A DNA stretch of 64,000 nt, from positions 297,422-361,421 of the forward strand of contig NW_020170422.1 in the NCBI RefSeq assembly GCF_000524195.1. The letters run 5' to 3'. Position numbers and translations under genes: made by a program. This stretch comes from Echinococcus granulosus. Taxonomy: Eukaryota > Platyhelminthes > Cestoda > Cyclophyllidea > Taeniidae. The notes under the pieces were generated by a model, which searched no databases, was not told the DNA's origin, and worked only from the letters and a program-made list of their open reading frames with translations. This document shows positions 59,446-64,000 of this stretch, one piece after another; the first letter of the stretch is position 1; the number at the start of each line of letters is the position of its first letter.

Positions 59446-62263
59446 CTATCTGGCGACCTGAGGATTTGTAGGCAGAGAATCTTTGAAAGGTTTATAAGCC
59501 TGCAAAATGCATCCAGGCGCAATCTCATTTTCTAAAAAGAAAGAAAAGAGAAGAGCAATGGAATAATAGACAGTGGTTTTCCTACCCATGTAATAGATTA
59601 CCAAATCCTCAATCGTTTTGAAGGTTTTGTTCACGAATAGGAAGCAATTCGGATCAGTTCCACTAAAGTAGATTTTGTAGTGCGTCAAATTTCCCCTTAA
59701 AGGCTTAATTGATAAGGCCATTTCATTGCATTCTGTCAAATAATAATAAAATGAGCAAGTAGAATAGGAATACAAAAGTGGTGTCAGTATGTAAAAACAA
59801 TTCATGTTATCAATGCAAAGTACTAACCACGGCTGGGTCGAATAACGTAGTTAAAGTTACTCGAGTAGTCATTAGATTGAAGCAATTTACTAGCACCATT
59901 GCGATCTGTTTCCCTGAAAGCGTCTAGAGCTGCTGAATACCCACGCTCAGAGGTGATATAGTTGGCAGGCACCTCACCAACGCAACGTGTTCGTGGATTT
60001 GTGGCTGCAAGCCAGTTCTGCCCTTTGTTCTCTTGATGGGATTTGGATAACTGTAATAAATAACTCTTTAAGCTAGGAACTTGTCCGATATAGTAGGCAA
60101 ATTTTATATTTTAAAGAGCTCTCTGTCCTTTGTATATCAACAAACTCATGCTCAACTACACGGGCTCTTCAGCTCTCAAAGTTTCGACTGCGTCTGTCTA
60201 CATTTTGTCGCCTCTAAGTCCTTCTACACTCTACCATTGAAGTATTCCTCTATGTGAATATAACAGGTTACGTTTTCAAGGGTAGCTTAGTTGATGTCTT
60301 TATTCTCTATTCAATAGTGTCTCCTACCAAAGAACTTACTTGGAGAAGGTCACCTGCCCTGAATGCTAAATCACCATCTTCCATAGCTTTGAAGTCATAA
60401 AGAGCAAAGGCCCAAGTGGAATTCGCTTCCATGATTCTCAAAATTGACACCTTTTAATATAAAAATAGAAAATTTTAAAAACGATTTATAAATAGCTGGT
60501 GTAATACATTTGTCATTAGTATTACGCATATGTGTCGCCTTCAAACTCTTGCCTAACCCCAGCGTCACATATATGTGACATGGTTTCTTCACCGGCCTAT
60601 GATAAATGTGTAGAGTTTGAAACAATGTAAAAGCATAGAAAGTGTAATACTTAATCAGAAAAGGGTGATTTTACTTGTCTTTGGCCTCTGGGAAGCAGAA
60701 GGTAAATTGGAAGTTTAGTACATTAATAAAATATAGGAGACTAGGTGAGATATATATAACGCTTTCCTTAATTCTTAAAAAGACTCCACTCTGATTTCGT
60801 TAGATGCACAATTCGCACCTTTTTAAAAGTAAGTGCAATAAACAAATAAGAAATGTCTAAGGTTTTTTAAACTATACTCTTCCATAAAATCCAGATTTAA
60901 CCATTTCGTTAAATGATATTCCAAATTACTTTGTCTAGTTCCAAATCAACATATTAACTTGCACCCACAGATTAAAATTTAAGGTCTGCATCACCACAAT
61001 AAAAGAATTTTTGACAAGGATGATTGAGTTTTTGGGGATTTAGAAAAAAAATTCACTATGACGGCAATAAGAGCTTCATGCCTCTAGGACTGTAAATATC
61101 AAGTCCTTGTAACATAGAATTCACAATCCAGCCTATAAAACAGACGGTAGTAGAGCTCCGTGAACTTGCCGTCGCCTTAGAGTCAGGTGTCACTGCCACC
61201 AAGCGACGCCAATATGAAGTATTTGGGTAATGCCAAATGGTTTACAAAATCAACTTTAGAAGTTGAAGTATCACCGTCGCAATCCCTTTTTTCTCATTAA
61301 TATTACAATATACCTCAATTCAATTTTTTGGTCCAAATAGAAAAACTTCTTTCAAGCAATTGATTAGGCATAGTAAACTCGTTCTACTTAAGCTGAATTT
61401 CAAAATAGAAAAAATTGCCTTTAATTTCTAATGCCGATTAATGGTTAGAAATAATGACGTTCCTCACATTGTGCTCCCATCAGTAGTTATAGCTTTTTAT
61501 AAAAATTGGATGATAAGGTTTTGGTAGTGATTGTACATTCCAGTGCATGTTAATGAAATTTTGCATGATATAAACGATGTTAAAAAAATCTAGCATCTTA
61601 TTTCCACTTTATAATTTGGGAGAAACATTTAAGGCTGACGCAATTCTTGAACACACGATCTCTAAAATACCTTTGTTAGTTTTGCTTGACAAAGTAGAGA
61701 GACCTTAAGATTTTAGTTCTTATGAATCTATTTTAGCATTTAAAATACAGCCTTAGGTGGGACATTGATCGGGCTATAGACAAAGCCATTCCAGCTTTTA
61801 TTAAAAATGTACATTGAAGCCACGTTGTCAGTATGCTTAAAATTGAAATGAAGGAATCGTTTTCCCATTTGGAGCTGCCTGTTTTATTCACAAACACAGC
61901 TAGCTTAGCCTAACTCAAGTCATGAAACAAAGTTAATTTCAGAATGAAGAGGATTTTGTAAATTACCACTAGAAAGAGACCATTGAATGGGCATATAAGG
62001 CTAAATAAGGCGGCTTGATGCCAACCCACCAACAAATCCTCCTTGCAGTCACCGTTTACCCTCTCTATTAATCAGAAATACCAAAATTTTTAAAATAAAC
62101 TTACGCTAAGCCGATTGGAATAGGAGGAGAGAGAGGAAGCAACACTACGTTTAACCGGCAGTTGACGCAGTGATCTAATATCTGTCGCTAGGCGGGGCGG
62201 TGTGAGCACAGGCAAGCCCCATCCTTCCAATAGCAGTTCGTTCTCCATCAAGCAAAATTCCAT
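59446..62263 (-). CDS. SH3-SH2 adaptor protein
   Basis: Minus-strand exons 62263-62105, 60450-60340, 60050-59828, 59732-59586 and 59531-59446 join in phase to 241 aa. The first exon (MEFCLMENELLLEGWGL, with an in-frame stop just upstream and a GTAAGT donor) is only 53 codons, and linking it here is inference from matching phase and a 1.65-kb gap. The SH3 domain (about 65-115) starts ALYDFKAMEDGDLAFRAGDLL and ends NWLAATNPRTRCVGEVPANY. The SH2 domain (about 127-215) keeps the phosphotyrosine pocket: Arg in TDRNGASKLL, Arg in YVIRPS and His in LTHYKI, then FKTIEDLVIYYM. The usual SH2-opening Trp is replaced (DAFRE). No kinase or second SH3 follows; the frame stops after NPQVAR. The layout recalls Src-like adaptors or a shortened GRB2. 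Such proteins link phosphotyrosine sites to proline-rich partners at the membrane. Confidence 0.72.
60564..60579. repeat. 16-bp perfect palindrome, copy 3
   Basis: GTCACATATATGTGAC, identical to the copy at 34957, lies about 115 bases upstream of the second SH3-SH2 exon, inside the first intron of that model. Confidence 0.9.
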
Positions 62264-64000
62264 TCGGGTCCTTCAAATCATGACGCCTTGCATCTATTAA
62301 TAGCCTTTTGATCGTTAAATTGCCGTCACAGGTACACAAACCACCGCGCTCTGCTAGGCTGGTTAAAAATAATCATTTGATTTAGGGATATCGATAAAAA
62401 AATCAATTGCCTGAACTAATGTAATTAATTTAATTTAAAAATCCAAATCAAGATCAATTCTAAGTCTGGAGAGACGGCAAATGCAAAAGCAGCTGTTTCT
62501 TGCACTCAACGAGATTTCGAGCCTTTGTGATGCCAATGTTTAAACAAAGAAGTGGAAAATTTTCTAATAAAGAGGTGAATAGCCATCCACTGAGTAAGTC
62601 TAAGGGATAGAGTGTACGAGCGAACTTATCTTCTTACTTAAAAAGATAAATAGTTTGTTTATCTACATTTCAACAGAGAATCTCGCATATTTTCAGCACC
62701 GATTTCATACCAAACAATGGATTGCTGTAAAGCAGAAGATGTAATTTGTAGTAATTCAATGAAGTCTTACATAGGAATAATGTTTGTTTTAATTGCATTT
62801 GCTAAAACCTGGCTCCTGCCAGCAATGTACGATATGGCTTTTAGTGGGTGTCGGTGGCAATATTTTTCTGCGGAGGTCCACAACAAAAGACGAGCTACTC
62901 GAGCTGCCTTGACTTTTGAACAAATGTCCAACGCTCTACAGTTTGCATGGTACCAAGTAATCTAACGAGACCGGATTTGGACAAAGTGAAAGGGTCAACA
63001 ACTGTACATAGGAATAATGAATTATGGGCATTGTTTGCAAACTGAATACTTTTTGGAGTTGCAAGAAGATAAAAATGGAAGGAAAACTGCAATGGCATAT
63101 GAATGGAGAACATGTCCACAAGGTAGTCCTCAAACATGGCATACACTTTTAGGTAAATGTTCATACAACTGCAAATTGACATATGAAATCTGCTTGCTAT
63201 GAAGTAGGATATAGCACCGATCAGTAAAATCCAAACCAACGTCAACAATGCAGTTTGCTAAGCAGACAAAGCCATTTGAGCCATCGAATTACAAGAGATA
63301 CAGAGCTATCCTATTTTGACACTACCGGAAGTGTATTGTATAGCCCTTGATTGGGTTGTTCAGGTAATTGTGATCTATTCGACTAAATTGAGATGATTAG
63401 GTCAGGAGTTTGAATGTAAGGAACGACGTAAATGACGACAACCAAGTGGTGAAGCACCAGACAATGTAACAACGCCTGAGTTAGTACCAGCGATTGACTC
63501 CTTCAAGAAGTAGCTTACCTCATTAACTTTGACCATTCCACAACATATCACGAGGCTTAAGCTCCGCTGTCTTTAAAATTGCAGCTTAGATTTTTCAAGA
63601 AAAAGATGTATCCAACAACAGGGTAAGTCTTTCCGTACTTTATTAGTTTGCAAAATTGAGAGGACAAAGTAGCTCTGTCAAAATAGACCATACATTCTAC
63701 CGCATGCTGTACGTCAAAGTCAAACTGATCATTTTGATTTTAAAGGCCGCGAATGAATTCTATTTTAAGACATGCACACTGCATTTATTTTCTATTCCTA
63801 CGCTTGTTCAAACACTTGAATAATACTTAAAGAGCTCTGATATGCAAAACTTTGTTGGTACTACTGCCTTATCATCTGAGGACATTCTCTTTTGCGTTAC
63901 CATCGGTGCTGAAACTTCGACCACCTATTGCCGACATTACTTTGATTCTCGTTTTGGTTTCTAAGACAAATGACGTATCCCGATTTACTTCCAAATAATG
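62264..64000. other. Upstream flank of the SH3-SH2 gene and window end
   Basis: The promoter of the minus-strand adaptor should lie just above 62263, but no TATA box stands out. An 82-codon plus frame at 62717-62965 contains one hydrophobic helix (YIGIMFVLIAFAKTWLL), and a 117-codon minus frame overlaps it at 62895-63248. Neither is recognised and neither has a clear exon partner. Confidence 0.4.

Noticed and set aside
61130..61215. CCTATAAAAC followed 80 bases later by an ATG in a GC-richer patch, resembling a small promoter
   Set aside because: The open frame is only 28 codons and no following exon was found. It also lies inside the putative first intron of the SH3-SH2 gene. Evidence is too thin to call a gene.
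1..64000. CRISPR arrays, rRNA, integrons or bacterial operons
   Set aside because: No regularly spaced short repeats, no rRNA core sequences, and gene structure with introns throughout shows nuclear eukaryotic DNA.

Overview
The window looks like flatworm nuclear DNA, most likely a tapeworm and possibly a diphyllobothriid. This is inference from four things: AT-rich intergenic DNA, genes that mix very short introns (candidates of 31 and 39 nt) with multi-kb ones, invertebrate-type orthologues, and miniature LTR retrotransposons of the TRIM type, a class described in taeniid tapeworms. No mitochondrial, bacterial or CRISPR sequence was seen. Exon joins were read by eye from GT/AG sites and reading phase.

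Layout. 1-1154 (+): last four exons of a ZRANB2-type splicing factor. 6998-8029 (+): single-exon RING-CH (MARCH) membrane E3 ligase. 11958-12506 (-): two-exon nucleoside diphosphate kinase. 15630-18328 (+): three-exon hnRNP L-type RNA-binding protein with a long acidic tail. 21070-31762 (+): three-exon BarH-like homeobox gene whose exons are 5.4 and 4.4 kb apart; CCAAT boxes and a TATA box precede it. 32662-33258 (-): LRRC51. 33.3-45.8 kb: mostly gene-free, with one small possibly secreted ORF and one GC-rich island. 45787-55108 (+): a coiled-coil gene of about 21 exons read as SYCP1, the transverse-filament protein of the synaptonemal complex. 59446-62263 (-): a five-exon SH3-SH2 adaptor whose first exon is only 53 codons.

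The most interesting non-gene content is a family of about 1 kb elements with 180-200 bp direct terminal repeats. The repeats begin TG and usually end CA. A TGG primer-binding-like site follows the left repeat, a polypurine tract precedes the right repeat, and flanking 4-bp duplications are present. No gag or pol is visible. Three two-LTR copies (13080-14068, 27550-28616, 39742-40786) and about nine solo or partial LTRs are present. A second, unclassified repeat of about 0.6-0.7 kb occurs five times, three of them in or near the homeobox gene introns. A 16-bp perfect palindrome (consensus GTCACRTATAYGTGAC) occurs three times.

The genes do not form a pathway. They are independent eukaryotic loci: two RNA-processing factors, one homeobox regulator, one meiotic structural protein, one ciliary-type LRR protein, one signalling adaptor, one ubiquitin ligase and one metabolic kinase.
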